A stretch of DNA of 64,000 nt from Granulosicoccus antarcticus IMCC3135 (GTDB lineage: Bacteria; Pseudomonadota; Gammaproteobacteria; Granulosicoccales; Granulosicoccaceae): positions 2,476,501-2,540,500 of the forward strand of contig NZ_CP018632.1 of assembly GCF_002215215.1 (NCBI RefSeq), in the 5' to 3' direction. A program made the position numbers and the translations under genes. Numbering within the stretch: position 1 is the first letter of the stretch; each line of letters starts with the position of its first letter. This document shows positions 29,901-39,740 of this stretch, piece by piece. The notes below the pieces were generated by a model, which was given only the letters and a program-made list of their open reading frames with translations, searched no databases and was not told the origin of the DNA.

Positions 29901-30911
29901 CTGGGGATTGATATGAGGCGCGTATCCCTGATCTACGGGGAGCACAACAACTACATCAGTGCGGTTGTGGTCGACTACAATGCGCTGCGAAGAAGTACTC
30001 TGATAGAGGCAGTTGCGATCTCCATAGGTCGCGCTTCACCTGGGATTCTGCATGCTCATGCTGAAGCGAGCATGACGGTGGAGCAGGTTCCTTTGTCTGT
30101 GGAAGAGGCCATGGCCGCAGGTAGTCTGATTCTGGTCGTCGAAGATGACTCGGTAAACCGGATGGTCGTGCAGCGACAGTTGAAATTGCTGGGCTTCACT
30201 GCCGATTTTGCCAACAACGGAAAGCAGGCATTGAAAATGTGGCGTGACCGGCAATACGGTCTGGTGTTGACAGACTTGCACATGCCCGTTATGGATGGCT
30301 ATTCACTGACACGGGCTATCAGAAAGGAGGAATCAAAGGGCAGCCGAATTCCGATTGTCGCCTTGACGGCTAATGCGATGAGTGGCGAACCAAAACGAGC
30401 AGCCGATGCGGGTGTCGATGGATATTTGACCAAACCACTGCAGTTATACACCTTGAAAGATGCTGTTGATCGCCATCTGGTGTGTTCCGAGGGTGTGGTA
30501 ATTGAGCAGGCGGAAGCGATTCAATTCAATACTGGCGAGATCAAGGAGTTTGATCCGAAGGTGCTGCCGCGTCTTTTAGGTCAGGATCGGGAGATCATTG
30601 TCGAATGTCTTGAGGAGTTTCTGATATCTCTGGGAAAAGTCGGGGATGAACTGGTGAATTCAATCCGTCAGGGTGACTGGGTCTCGGTAGATCAGCTTGC
30701 TCACCGGCTCAAGTCATCTTCTCTGTCGGTAGGGGCATTGGAGGTCTGGTCACAGTGCAAGGCGGTCGAGTCTGATCGAGTGGACGGTGTCGATATGTTA
30801 GCTGCTGGCCACGCAGACATGCTGTCTCAGACGATTGAAAGAACAAATGCTGTCATCACGGAGTACATTGCCGAGAACCTGTCTGACAAGCCGATACTGA
30901 AGGCCTCCTGA
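26979..30911 (+). CDS. Hybrid histidine kinase with CHASE, PAS, receiver and Hpt domains
   Basis: A 1310-residue membrane sensor. Order: helix 1 (about 8-27), periplasmic CHASE-type domain (about 75-255), helix 2 (312-337), PAS-like region (353-470), PAS (485-600), coiled coil (605-645), HisKA with His656 in SHEIRTPM, HATPase (756-876) with NLIGNAIKFS, DNGVGM and GGSGLGLAI, a degenerate receiver (893-1010), a complete receiver (1050-1165) with Asp1099 and Lys1152, and an Hpt domain with His1242 in AHRLKSSS. The degenerate receiver has no Asp at the phosphorylation site. Phosphate should pass His656, Asp1099, His1242 and then to an outside regulator, possibly the divergent receiver-only protein. 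The ligand is unknown. Confidence 0.92.
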   Translation: MSEFSARKLFIPVGIFILLGTMTVVGWHFARETLESQSRGRFELETNYLQDQIQSRFDTYAQVLRGGVGLFYGSEYVNRREWYHYVNGLNLPKYFPGIQGVGFSEWIGSSRDLVSHEKRMVAQGFPDYSVTPAGNRDEYTAVVFLEPFDYRNKKAFGFDMYSEDTRRLAMERARDSGEAALSGKLELVQEISSNKQAGFLLYLPVYSTDETPTTVSKRRTNLSGFVYSAFRANDLMKGILLPGFSTISFQIYDKSSEFEKSILYDGEVQLQFDRQGVPPQFQASRILQIAGRPWHIKYSSTPLFTKTTDSVLPWVLLAAGFTLSLLLSIVAWMLLSARRRVEQRTVELRKQEDINSVLLENLAGGVAACDANHKGIIFNKKSREWFGVPSGTPDDLIEAGRTTLFEKDGVTQIQPGKSPLLRAAAGEIIRDEEICIISVGQPLRYVLATGGPLPDRDGRKSGAVISLRDITEHKYALENIKRQQNFLRDVIDNIPNLINARDRNGNYVLANKAYSEIVYGISPEELIANGSMEMLNGLSDDDSERRENLVVIDEGTELNSVRQKSAFNGEMHWFSIGKLPIGSNESSELIVLTVATDITQLKVSEDRVKTMNLELESRVLQRTTSLEEANQQLEIAKQLAENANLAKSSFLAAMSHEIRTPMNGVVGMVEVLMNESLDVELRKSLQMVLDSAFSLLGIIDDILDFSKIEAGHFELEKTEVNLTELVENVTRATVPLARKSHVTLTLYIDPEMPECVLTDITRIRQVMTNLIGNAIKFSGNQVDRQGQVKVRAAVKQSQPLILQLDVLDNGVGMSSDTVEHIFESFVQAESSITRRFGGSGLGLAICKRIVAIMEGEILVESELGRGSRFTVMLPLEALPDKESTGSDKALDGVSCILIDSDEYDTSDITVYLESDRASVHRVDDFLAAVETVATLGSPVVILHSAAHLKQSDIGSEWSLPADTGHVVLSSNESTLGIDMRRVSLIYGEHNNYISAVVVDYNALRRSTLIEAVAISIGRASPGILHAHAEASMTVEQVPLSVEEAMAAGSLILVVEDDSVNRMVVQRQLKLLGFTADFANNGKQALKMWRDRQYGLVLTDLHMPVMDGYSLTRAIRKEESKGSRIPIVALTANAMSGEPKRAADAGVDGYLTKPLQLYTLKDAVDRHLVCSEGVVIEQAEAIQFNTGEIKEFDPKVLPRLLGQDREIIVECLEEFLISLGKVGDELVNSIRQGDWVSVDQLAHRLKSSSLSVGALEVWSQCKAVESDRVDGVDMLAAGHADMLSQTIERTNAVITEYIAENLSDKPILKAS

Positions 30912-31086
30912 AGGTGGGCAGTGTCCGAAAGGTTCGCCCAATGCCATGATCAGATTGAATTGAAGGTTTGACGAGGTGAGCAGGAGCTGCTGTAATCCTG
31001 AGGGAGACTCCAAAAGACTCATAATTCGTTATAACCAAAGCGCAAGTTCGGTGTCCCGACCAACGGCGTGATCAGGGAAATACAAC

Positions 31087-32736
31087 ATGGCACAAAACAT
31101 CAGTCCTCTGGCCGGCAAGCTGCCACCGGAATCAATGCTGGTCGACGTTGACAAGCTGATTGCCGCGTACCATACGCTGCAACCCGACCCCTCAATTGCA
31201 GCGCAGCGTGTGGCCTTTGGTACCTCAGGTCATCGCGGCTCTTCATTTCAGACATCGTTTAACGAACACCACGTGCTGGCCATTACGCAGGCAATGTGCG
31301 ACTGGCGTGTGCAAAACCGGATTACCGGTCCGTTGTTCATGGGTATCGATACCCATCCTCTCTCAACGCCAGCCTGCATCACTGCTCTTGAAGTGCTGGC
31401 GGCCAACGGGGTTGAAGTGATGCTCTCCGAAGGCGATGAATACACGCCAACGCCAGCCTTGTCTCATGCGATTCTCACCTATAATCGTGGCAGGACGTCA
31501 GATCTTGCCGATGGAATTGTCATCACTCCATCACATAATCCGCCCGAGGATGGAGGCTTCAAGTACAACCCCACTCATGGCGGACCGGCTGGTAGTGATA
31601 TTACCAAAGCGATTGAGCAGGCGGCCAATGTCATTCTTGAAGGCGGATTGACTGATGTCAAGCGTATGCCACACGCCCAGGCGCTGCGTGCGTCGACAAC
31701 GCACCGGCATGACTACCTGAGTGCCTATGTCTCCGATCTGGTCAACGTTGTCGACCTGGATCTGGTGCGTGATGCCGGCTTGCATTTAGGCGTTGATCCA
31801 CTTGGTGGTGCCGGTGTGAACTACTGGGGGCGCATTGGCGAGCAATACGGGCTTGATCTGACGGTAATCAACAAGGGGGTAGATCCCACCTTTCGCTTCA
31901 TGACAGTGGACTGGGATGGTCGTATCCGTATGGACCCATCCTCGTCGTATGCCATGCAAAGTCTGCTTGATGTGCAGGACAAATTTGATATTGCATTTGC
32001 CTGTGATACCGATCACGACAGGCACGGCATAGTGACTCGCGGAGCGGGCTTGCTTAAACCCAATCAGTATCTTTCTGTTTGCATCGATTATCTGTTCCAG
32101 AACCGGCCACAGTGGTCAGATAAGGCGGCAGCGGGCAAAACAGTGGTCAGTACATCATTGATTGATCGTGTTGTCGAACGTCTGAATCGCAGACTTTACG
32201 AAGTGCCGGTCGGTTTCAAATATTTTGCACCGGGACTGGAGGACGGCAGTCTGGGATTTGGCGGCGAGGAAAGTGCCGGAGCATCGTTTCTTCGTCGTGA
32301 CGGTAGTGTCTGGACGACTGACAAGGATGGTATTGCAACTGCACTGCTGGCTGCCGAAATTACCGCGCGTAGTGGGCGTGATCCTGGTGAGTATTATGCG
32401 ACGCTGACCGCCGAGCTGGGCGAATCTTTCACCGATCGTGTTGATGCACCTGCAAACACGGCGCAAAAGAAGTTGCTGGGAAGTATCAGTGCGGACCAGC
32501 TTCAGGATACCGAGTTGGCGGGTGAGAAAATTACCAGAGTGCTGACTAAAGCGCCGGGCAATGATGAGTCCTTCGGAGGTATCAAGGTCATGACGGACAA
32601 GGGCTGGTTCGCAGCTCGCCCATCAGGCACCGAGGATATTTACAAGATTTACGGCGAAAGCTTTGAAAGCGAGCAAAGCTTGCAGCGCATATTCGATGAT
32701 GCTCAGAAAGTAGTGGATCGAGCTATCGGCAAGTAA
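31087..32736 (+). CDS. pgm: Phosphoglucomutase (alpha-D-glucose-specific)
   Basis: Interconverts glucose-1-phosphate and glucose-6-phosphate for glycogen, exopolysaccharide and UDP-glucose metabolism. The 549-residue protein has TSGHRGSS near the N-terminus, the phosphoserine motif ITPSHNPPEDGG, the metal loop DTDHDRHG, the sugar loop GGEESAGASF and the phosphate loop RPSGTEDIYKIY. It belongs to the Pgm form of E. coli and not to the PMM/PGM form. GGGA lies 9 bases before ATG 31087. Confidence 0.96.
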   Translation: MAQNISPLAGKLPPESMLVDVDKLIAAYHTLQPDPSIAAQRVAFGTSGHRGSSFQTSFNEHHVLAITQAMCDWRVQNRITGPLFMGIDTHPLSTPACITALEVLAANGVEVMLSEGDEYTPTPALSHAILTYNRGRTSDLADGIVITPSHNPPEDGGFKYNPTHGGPAGSDITKAIEQAANVILEGGLTDVKRMPHAQALRASTTHRHDYLSAYVSDLVNVVDLDLVRDAGLHLGVDPLGGAGVNYWGRIGEQYGLDLTVINKGVDPTFRFMTVDWDGRIRMDPSSSYAMQSLLDVQDKFDIAFACDTDHDRHGIVTRGAGLLKPNQYLSVCIDYLFQNRPQWSDKAAAGKTVVSTSLIDRVVERLNRRLYEVPVGFKYFAPGLEDGSLGFGGEESAGASFLRRDGSVWTTDKDGIATALLAAEITARSGRDPGEYYATLTAELGESFTDRVDAPANTAQKKLLGSISADQLQDTELAGEKITRVLTKAPGNDESFGGIKVMTDKGWFAARPSGTEDIYKIYGESFESEQSLQRIFDDAQKVVDRAIGK

Positions 32737-32758
32737 CACGGTTGTATTGACACTGCAT

Positions 32759-32794
32759 TGCAGAGGCCGGCTTGAATAACAGGCGGTCTCTGCA
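32759..32794. other. Hairpin between convergent pgm and lrp-like gene
   Basis: An 11-bp stem with one G-T pair (32759-32769 with 32784-32794) and a 14-base loop. It lacks a T run on either strand, so it may be a weak or Rho-assisted end or an mRNA 3' stabiliser. Confidence 0.4.
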
Positions 32795-32856
32795 GCTACG
32801 AAGAAGCCTGTCGAGTGGCTTCCAATCACAAGTCATGTATCGAGTGATGCCAAACT

Positions 32857-33312
32857 TCAAATTGGCAGGATAGAGCTGTTCTTGATCTCGCTCATTGCAA
32901 ACGATGAGTTTAGCGTGCCGATATACGGCAAGCTCAGAAGATCCTTTTTGAGTAATCTTTCGTAGGCTTTGACTGAGCCAGCGACGACTCGTAATAGATA
33001 ATCCTGTTCACCAGACATGGTGTAGCACTGCAAAATATTGGGATGTGCGCGTGCTCCCTCTTCAAACGCTTCCATGCTGGCTCGATCGTGTTGCTTCAAG
33101 CGGATGAAGCAGAAGACCGTTATATGTAGACCCAGGGCATCGGCATCCAGTACCACATTACGTCCGCTTATCAACCCATCCGCTTCCAGCTTCTTCAGAC
33201 GTCGCCAACAAGGGGTGTGGCTAAGGCCGATGCGTTCACCCAGTTCGGCAACGCTTAGTGAGGGCTCGCTCTGCAGCACTCGCAGTAGTTTCAAATCTAT
33301 TGAGTCTGGCAT
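32857..33312 (-). CDS. Lrp/AsnC-family transcriptional regulator
   Basis: A 151-residue protein with an N-terminal helix-turn-helix (SVAELGERIGLSHTPCWRRLKKLE, about residues 19-42) and a C-terminal RAM ligand-binding domain. It is divergent from the indolepyruvate oxidoreductase gene, so it probably controls that amino-acid breakdown operon in response to an amino acid. The start ATG 33312 has no visible Shine-Dalgarno sequence. The ligand cannot be named from sequence. Confidence 0.9.
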   Translation of the reverse strand: MPDSIDLKLLRVLQSEPSLSVAELGERIGLSHTPCWRRLKKLEADGLISGRNVVLDADALGLHITVFCFIRLKQHDRASMEAFEEGARAHPNILQCYTMSGEQDYLLRVVAGSVKAYERLLKKDLLSLPYIGTLNSSFAMSEIKNSSILPI

Positions 33313-33376
33313 GGTTTTAGGAAAATATTTCTTTATATGATTATTCAGTAGGATGCAGTATGCGTGAGTCTGGTTT

Positions 33377-33390
33377 TATTTCGTGAAATA
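33377..33390. promoter_or_regulatory. Inverted repeat in the lrp-like/oxidoreductase divergent promoter
   Basis: TATTTC-GT-GAAATA is a perfect inverted repeat with a 2-base centre in an AT-rich stretch. It lies 61-74 bases before the oxidoreductase start and is a candidate site for the adjacent Lrp-type regulator. Confidence 0.45.
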
Positions 33391-33450
33391 GCATCACTTT
33401 TCCTATGAATTGGGTGCAAACTGATGACAAGTATTGTTAAGGAGAAAATC

Positions 33451-36400
33451 ATGGGTAAATCACACAACCTCGACGATAAATACACAGCGCAAAGCGGTAG
33501 TGTCTTTATGACAGGCACTCAGGCGCTGGTGCGTTTACCCATGTCGCAAGTCCGACGCGATCGAGCCGCAGGTCTCAATACGGCCGCTTTTGTCACCGGC
33601 TACCGAGGATCGCCACTCGGGGCCTATGATCAACAGTTGGAGCGGGCCAAAAAATATCTGGATCCCTACGATGTACGGTTTCAGCCGGGAGTCAACGAGG
33701 ACATGGCAGCCACGGCTATCTGGGGTACCCAGCAAGTGCCTCTGTCAGCCAAGGCCAATCGGGACGGCGTGGTTGGATACTGGTACGGCAAGGGGCCGGG
33801 TGTTGATCGATGTGGTGATGTTTTCAAACACGGCAATGCCGCAGGCTCCTCGGCTCACGGTGGTGTGCTGTGTCTGGCAGGTGATGATCATTCTGCCAAG
33901 TCCTCCACGCTGCCGCATCAGTCGGATCATGCTTTCATGGCGGCTGTCATGCCGGTTCTGTATCCATCGTCGATTCATGAGTTCATTGAAGTCGGCTTGT
34001 TTGGCATAGCCCTGTCACGCTATTCGGGGTGCTGGGTCGGCTACAAGGTGATATCGGATACGGTAGAAACCAGTGCCGTGGTCTCCCTGGGTGATGAGCT
34101 CAAGCCCTTTGTCATGCCAGAGGATTTCGACATGCCAGAGGGCGGATTGAACCTTCGCTGGCCCGATCCTCCGCTGGTACAGGATGACCGACTGCAGGAA
34201 CACAAGGCCTATGCTGCACTGGCATTCGCCAAGGCCAACAAGATCGATCGAGTCATTCTGGACTCACCACAGGCTCGCTTCGGAATTGTTGCCACAGGCA
34301 AGGCGTTCGAGGATGTTCGTCAGGCGCTACAAGAATTGGGTATTCATGAGGCCGAGGCTCGTGAAATTGGTTTGCGACTCTACAAGGTGCGCATGCCATG
34401 GCCGCTTGAACCTTCGGGTATTCGTGCTTTCTCCGAAGGTTTGGATGAGGTACTGATTATTGAAGAGCGTCGCGAGATCATCGAGAACCAGATCAAGCAA
34501 CAATTGTTCAACTGGCGGCCGGATGTCCGGCCACGCATAATTGGCAAATTCGATGAAAAGGATCGACCTTTTCTGCCACTCTCCGCAGCCTTGTCCACCT
34601 CGCGTGTGGCGCGTGCCATTGCAACGCGGCTGCTGTTACTGCCATTTGATGAGTCGCTCAAAAAGCGTATACAGGAACGACTGGCTTACCTGCAACGTCG
34701 GGCCGATGAGCGGGCGAACCACAAGGCTCCGATCGAACGTCAACCCTGGTTCTGTTCAGGCTGTCCGCACAACTCCTCAACCAAGGTGCCGGAAGGTTCG
34801 AAGGCGATGGCTGGCATCGGTTGTCATTACATGGTGCAATGGATGGAGCGTGATACGGATACCTTCACGCAGATGGGGGGCGAAGGTGTGCCCTGGACTG
34901 GGATCAGCCACTACACAGATGAAAAGCATCGCTTTGTGAACCTGGGTGACGGCACTTATTTTCACTCAGGACTATTGGCCATACGGGCCTCGAAAGCTTC
35001 GGGTGTGAATATTACCTATAAGGTTCTCTATAACGATGCGGTTGCCATGACGGGCGGGCAAACCGTTGATGGAGAGTTGTCCGCAGAAATAATTGCGCAT
35101 CAATTGCATGCTGAAGGCATTGCCCCTATCTACATCGTCAGTGATGAGCCAGAACAGTTCTCTGCAAAGGAGCTGCCACCGGGCGTACAGATTCGTCATC
35201 GGGATGATCTGGATCTGGTGCAGCGTACACTGCGAGAGTGCCAGGGTTGCAATGTAATTATTTATGCTCAAACTTGTGCAGCGGAAAAGCGGCGTCGTCG
35301 CAAGCGTGGTCTGATGGTTGATCCGGCTCGTCGCGTGGTCATCAACAGCGATGTGTGTGAAGGCTGTGGTGATTGCTCCGTTCAATCCAACTGTGTCTCC
35401 ATCGAGCCGCTTGACACCGATATGGGGCGCAAACGCAAAATCAACCAGTCTTCATGCAATAAGGATTTTTCCTGTCTGAACGGTTTCTGTCCTTCATTTG
35501 TCACGATTGAGGGAGGGCAGCTACGCAAGAAAAAGGTGGTGGTCCCGGAAGCCGGACTGGAGCAATTACCATTACCGGTCATCCCCTCACTGGCGGATAA
35601 GCCCTGGAACATAGCCATTACCGGCGTGGGTGGTACCGGTGTGTTGACTATTGGTGCGTTGCTGGGGATGGCTGCACATATGGATGGTCACGCCTCCATG
35701 ATTCTGGATATGGCAGGACTCGCTCAGAAAGGCGGAGCTGTGATGAGTCATGTGCGGCTGGCTCGAGAGCCCTCCATGGTCACCAGTCCGCATATCGTGG
35801 CGGGCAGTGCAGACTTGATGATTGCTGCAGATGCGGTCGTGGCAGCTTCTCGTGACGGTGTTGTTCTGTGTGATCCGGAGCGAACGGCTGCTGTCATGAA
35901 CACCACGACCGCGCCGGTGGCAAGCTTTGTACGGCATCGTGATATCGACTTCAAATACAGTGCCGTTGAAGCTCGAGTCGCGCAGCACGTGAAATCGGCT
36001 TCGCATTTTCATCGCTTTGGTTCGGCCGCCGAACAACGCCTCGGAGATTCGATTGCAACGAACATCATGATGCTCGGGTATGCCTGGCAGTGTGGTTTGG
36101 TGCCATTGAGTTTCGAGTCTCTGGATGCGGCACTGGCTTTGAACGGGGTGGCTGTGGAGGCCAACCGTCGGGCATTCCATTGGGGGCGTAAGCTGGCGCT
36201 TGAACCATCACTGTTTACCGTTGATGTGCAGCCGAAAAGTAGTGCCGTGGTTGAAAGCAAGGCGTTGGATGTCAAGACGCTGGAGGGTTTGATGGCTCAC
36301 CGAGAGCGTCATCTGACAGCCTACCAGGGTGCCTCCCTGGCCAAAAAATATAGCGAGCGTGTCGAGCGGTTTCGCCTGCATTGTGAATCCTTGGGGCTCG

Positions 36401-36933
36401 ATGATACTTTGCCATTACAGGTGGCCGCCGAATATGCTCGATTGCTGGCCTACAAGGATGAGTATGAAGTGGCGCGCTTGTATTCATTGCCCGAGTTTCG
36501 TGAGAATCTTGAGCGTTCATTCGAGGGGGAATACGCTGTCAAGCTGCATCTTGCACCGCCATTTCTGGGAGGCACGGGAACGGATGGTCGACCGAAGAAA
36601 CGAGCCTTTGGTACTTGGATTCTGTCAGTGTTCAAGCTATTGCAGCATGGCAGCAAGTTGCGTGGAACGGCATTGGATGTGTTCGGATACACCACAGAGA
36701 GGCGTGCCGAGCGTGAATGGATAACGCACTACGAGCAGGATATGGATACGGTTCAGGAAGGCCTGAGTGCTGACAATGTGGAATTGGCCATGCAGGTCTT
36801 GTCGGTATCGGTTGCCATTCGTGGTTTTGGTATCGTCAAGCACAAGGCAATGGACGAGGCTGGGCTTGCTCGTTCAGCAGCATTGTCCGGGTTTGGTGCA
36901 AAGCAGAAAACTGCAGCTCGACGTGCAGCGTGA
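33451..36933 (+). CDS. Indolepyruvate ferredoxin oxidoreductase, fused form
   Basis: Oxidatively decarboxylates aryl (or branched) 2-oxo acids to acyl-CoA with a ferredoxin-type acceptor. The 1160-residue single chain joins the alpha-like thiamine-diphosphate part (GYRGSPLGAYD near the start, then GCPHNSSTKVPEG and GDGTYFHSG), a ferredoxin-type region (CEGCGDC from about Cys636, then CNKDFSCLNGFCP) and a gamma-type domain (GVGGTGVLTIGALLGMAA). ATG 33451 is chosen because AAGGAG stands 6 bases upstream; an in-frame ATG at 33424 precedes that site. It lies 37 bp before the leucine-degradation genes, suggesting one amino-acid catabolic operon. Confidence 0.92.
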   Translation: MGKSHNLDDKYTAQSGSVFMTGTQALVRLPMSQVRRDRAAGLNTAAFVTGYRGSPLGAYDQQLERAKKYLDPYDVRFQPGVNEDMAATAIWGTQQVPLSAKANRDGVVGYWYGKGPGVDRCGDVFKHGNAAGSSAHGGVLCLAGDDHSAKSSTLPHQSDHAFMAAVMPVLYPSSIHEFIEVGLFGIALSRYSGCWVGYKVISDTVETSAVVSLGDELKPFVMPEDFDMPEGGLNLRWPDPPLVQDDRLQEHKAYAALAFAKANKIDRVILDSPQARFGIVATGKAFEDVRQALQELGIHEAEAREIGLRLYKVRMPWPLEPSGIRAFSEGLDEVLIIEERREIIENQIKQQLFNWRPDVRPRIIGKFDEKDRPFLPLSAALSTSRVARAIATRLLLLPFDESLKKRIQERLAYLQRRADERANHKAPIERQPWFCSGCPHNSSTKVPEGSKAMAGIGCHYMVQWMERDTDTFTQMGGEGVPWTGISHYTDEKHRFVNLGDGTYFHSGLLAIRASKASGVNITYKVLYNDAVAMTGGQTVDGELSAEIIAHQLHAEGIAPIYIVSDEPEQFSAKELPPGVQIRHRDDLDLVQRTLRECQGCNVIIYAQTCAAEKRRRRKRGLMVDPARRVVINSDVCEGCGDCSVQSNCVSIEPLDTDMGRKRKINQSSCNKDFSCLNGFCPSFVTIEGGQLRKKKVVVPEAGLEQLPLPVIPSLADKPWNIAITGVGGTGVLTIGALLGMAAHMDGHASMILDMAGLAQKGGAVMSHVRLAREPSMVTSPHIVAGSADLMIAADAVVAASRDGVVLCDPERTAAVMNTTTAPVASFVRHRDIDFKYSAVEARVAQHVKSASHFHRFGSAAEQRLGDSIATNIMMLGYAWQCGLVPLSFESLDAALALNGVAVEANRRAFHWGRKLALEPSLFTVDVQPKSSAVVESKALDVKTLEGLMAHRERHLTAYQGASLAKKYSERVERFRLHCESLGLDDTLPLQVAAEYARLLAYKDEYEVARLYSLPEFRENLERSFEGEYAVKLHLAPPFLGGTGTDGRPKKRAFGTWILSVFKLLQHGSKLRGTALDVFGYTTERRAEREWITHYEQDMDTVQEGLSADNVELAMQVLSVSVAIRGFGIVKHKAMDEAGLARSAALSGFGAKQKTAARRAA

Positions 36934-36970
36934 TTTTGCATAGGCTATCGATAAACAAGAGGTCGTAAGC

Positions 36971-38134
36971 ATGTTTGATTCTGGAATGCGGTTCGGTTTG
37001 GGCGAGGAGATTGAGGCGCTGCGCGAGATGGTTTCCCGGTTTGCACGTGAGCAGATTGCTCCACGGGCAGCGGAAATCGATCGCAGCAATGATTTTCCTT
37101 CCGATCTGTGGGAGGCCATGGGCGAGATAGGCTTGCATGGTATTACCGTCCCTGAGGCGGATGGCGGGGCGGGCATGGGCTATCTTGCTCATTGTGTGGC
37201 GATTGAGGAAATCAGCCGTGCCAGTGCATCGGTAGGTCTGTCCTATGGCGCCCATTCCAACCTGTGTGTCAATCAGATCAATCGTAACGGTACGGCTGCA
37301 CAGAAGGCCCGGTATCTGCCGGATCTTCTCTCGGGCAAGGCGGTTGGTTCACTCGCCATGTCCGAATCAGGTTCGGGTTCGGATGTGGTGTCCATGAAGC
37401 TGAGTGCCACGGCAGACGGGGATGACTATGTGCTCAATGGCAACAAGATGTGGATCACCAATGGTCCGGATGCCAGTACCCTGGTTGTCTATGCCAAGAG
37501 CGATGCGGCCGCAGGTGCACGTGGGATTACAGCGTTTCTGATCGAGCGTGATATGCCCGGTTTTTCCACCGCCCAGAAGCTGGATAAGCTTGGCATGCGT
37601 GGTTCCAATACCTGTGAGCTGGTATTTGATAACTGTCGGGTGCCTGCTGCCAATGTGCTGGGTGGCGTCGGCAAAGGGGTCAATGTTCTGATGTCGGGCC
37701 TTGATTACGAACGTGTCGTGCTGGCCGCCGGGCCATTGGGCATCATGGCCGCCTGCCTGGATGTCGTCGTGCCCTATGTGCATGATCGCAAGCAGTTCGG
37801 TCAGGCAATTGGAGAGTTCCAGCTGATGCAGGGCAAGCTGGCAGACATGTACTCGACCACAACAGCCTGTCGAGCCTATGTCTATGCGGTGGCTGCCGCG
37901 TGTGATCGTGGAGAGACCAATCGCAAGGATGCAGCGGGTTGCATTCTTTACGCCGCTGAAAAAGCTACCTGGTGTGCGCTTGAAGCCATCCAGACGCTCG
38001 GTGGAAACGGATACATCAATGACTACCCGACAGGCCGCTTGCTGCGTGATGCCAAGTTGTACGAAATAGGCGCAGGCACGAGTGAAATCCGCCGTATGCT
38101 GATCGGACGTGAACTGTTCAAGGAGACTCTGTGA
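36971..38134 (+). CDS. liuA: Isovaleryl-CoA dehydrogenase
   Basis: FAD-dependent oxidation of isovaleryl-CoA to 3-methylcrotonyl-CoA in leucine breakdown. The 387-residue protein has acyl-CoA dehydrogenase signatures: [24 protein letters not shown], the catalytic Glu in [11 protein letters not shown], and the end [32 protein letters not shown] (read here only as its key parts GGNGY, RDAK and GTSE). The specific substrate is supported by both carboxylase subunit genes that follow. The stop overlaps the next start by 4 bases. Confidence 0.92.
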   Translation: MFDSGMRFGLGEEIEALREMVSRFAREQIAPRAAEIDRSNDFPSDLWEAMGEIGLHGITVPEADGGAGMGYLAHCVAIEEISRASASVGLSYGAHSNLCVNQINRNGTAAQKARYLPDLLSGKAVGSLAMSESGSGSDVVSMKLSATADGDDYVLNGNKMWITNGPDASTLVVYAKSDAAAGARGITAFLIERDMPGFSTAQKLDKLGMRGSNTCELVFDNCRVPAANVLGGVGKGVNVLMSGLDYERVVLAAGPLGIMAACLDVVVPYVHDRKQFGQAIGEFQLMQGKLADMYSTTTACRAYVYAVAAACDRGETNRKDAAGCILYAAEKATWCALEAIQTLGGNGYINDYPTGRLLRDAKLYEIGAGTSEIRRMLIGRELFKETL

Positions 38135-39735
38135 AGCTTCATTCTGCGGTTGATACTCATGGCTCCGAGTATCAGGTAAATCGACAGGCGCTACTCGATG
38201 CTATTGCAGGGGTCGAGACCGCAGCGCAGCAAGTCAGTCTGGGTGGTAATGAGCGCACGCGCGAACGACATGTCTCGCGCGGCAAGCTATTGCCTCGTGA
38301 TCGAATCGCTGCGCTGATCGATCCGGATTGTGCGTTTCTGGAGATTGGCCTGTTTGCCGCGTGGGGTCACTACGATGATGAAGTGCCTAGTGCTGGCATC
38401 ATTGCAGGGGTTGCGCCGGTCTGCGGTCAGGATTGCATGATCATCTGTAATGATGCCACCGTGAAGGGGGGCACCTACTATCCCTTGACGGTAAAAAAAC
38501 ATTTACGCGCACAGGCGATTGCCGAACAGAACAATCTGCCCTGCATCTATCTGGTTGACAGCGGTGGTGCGAATCTGCCTAATCAGGATGAGGTGTTCCC
38601 TGATCGCGAGCACTTTGGGCGCATCTTTTTCAATCAGGCTTCAATGTCGGCCAAGGGCATCGCGCAGATAGCGGTGGTGATGGGCTCGTGCACGGCAGGA
38701 GGCGCCTATGTTCCGGCCATGTCGGATCAGACCATTATCGTCAGAGAGCAGGGCACTATCTTTCTGGCAGGTCCGCCGTTGGTCAAGGCTGCCACCGGAG
38801 AGGTGGTCAGCGCTGAGACTCTGGGTGGTGGGGATACTCACACCCGCTTATCCGGGGTCGCTGATCACCTTGCCGAGGACGACAGTCATGCCTTGCAGCT
38901 GGCTCGCGATTGCATTGCCACGTTGAACCAGCGCAAGCCTGAGACGGTGGTAACCCGGCCGGTCATCAAGCCTGCTTATGATCCTGATGAATTGTTGGGG
39001 ATCGTGTCGGCTGATGCGCGCAAGGCGTTTGATGTTCATGATGTGATTGCCCGGCTGGTGGATGGTTCGGAGTTTGATGCCTTCAAACCTCGGTATGGCG
39101 CTTCTCTGGTCACCGGGTTTGCGCATCTGCACGGTATGCCGGTGGGCATATTGGCGAACAATGGTGTGCTCTTTTCCGAAAGTGCCTTGAAGGGGGCACA
39201 CTTTGTGGAGCTATGTTGTCAGCGCCGCATTCCTCTGATTTTCCTGCAGAACATCACCGGCTTCATGGTGGGGCAGGCGGCAGAGGCTGGTGGTATTGCG
39301 AAGGATGGTGCGAAGCTGGTCATGGCTGTGAGCAATGCGGCGGTTCCCAAGCTGACGGTCATCATCGGTGGTTCCTACGGTGCCGGTAACTATGGAATGT
39401 GCGGCAGAGCCTTTGATCCTCGTTTCTTGTGGATGTGGCCGAATGCGCGTATTTCCGTGATGGGCGGCGAGCAAGCTGCGGATGTACTGGCCAGTGTTCG
39501 AGAGGCTGGTATCGTGCGTCAGGGCAAGCCGTTTGGAGATACTGAACGCCAGGCGTTCAAGCAGCCCTTTGTCGATCAGTTCGATGCTCAGTCACGTCCC
39601 CTCTATGCCTCCTCACGATTGTGGGACGATGGGGTAATCGATCCACGTGACACTCGCGATGTGCTGGGCCTTGGCCTGTCCATCAGTCTGAATGCTCCCA
39701 TACCCGAGACACGCTTCGGCGTGTTCAGGATGTAG
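38131..39735 (+). CDS. liuB: 3-methylcrotonyl-CoA carboxylase, carboxyltransferase subunit
   Basis: Transfers carboxyl from biotin to 3-methylcrotonyl-CoA, giving 3-methylglutaconyl-CoA. The 534-residue protein has the two-part carboxyltransferase fold with [16 protein letters not shown], a glycine-rich [15 protein letters not shown] and [15 protein letters not shown], which are typical for the methylcrotonyl enzyme. The start is GTG 38131 in a GTGA overlap with liuA, with AAGGAG 6 bases upstream. It pairs with the biotin subunit 5 bp downstream. Confidence 0.94.
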   Translation: MKLHSAVDTHGSEYQVNRQALLDAIAGVETAAQQVSLGGNERTRERHVSRGKLLPRDRIAALIDPDCAFLEIGLFAAWGHYDDEVPSAGIIAGVAPVCGQDCMIICNDATVKGGTYYPLTVKKHLRAQAIAEQNNLPCIYLVDSGGANLPNQDEVFPDREHFGRIFFNQASMSAKGIAQIAVVMGSCTAGGAYVPAMSDQTIIVREQGTIFLAGPPLVKAATGEVVSAETLGGGDTHTRLSGVADHLAEDDSHALQLARDCIATLNQRKPETVVTRPVIKPAYDPDELLGIVSADARKAFDVHDVIARLVDGSEFDAFKPRYGASLVTGFAHLHGMPVGILANNGVLFSESALKGAHFVELCCQRRIPLIFLQNITGFMVGQAAEAGGIAKDGAKLVMAVSNAAVPKLTVIIGGSYGAGNYGMCGRAFDPRFLWMWPNARISVMGGEQAADVLASVREAGIVRQGKPFGDTERQAFKQPFVDQFDAQSRPLYASSRLWDDGVIDPRDTRDVLGLGLSISLNAPIPETRFGVFRM

Positions 39736-39740
39736 CCCCC

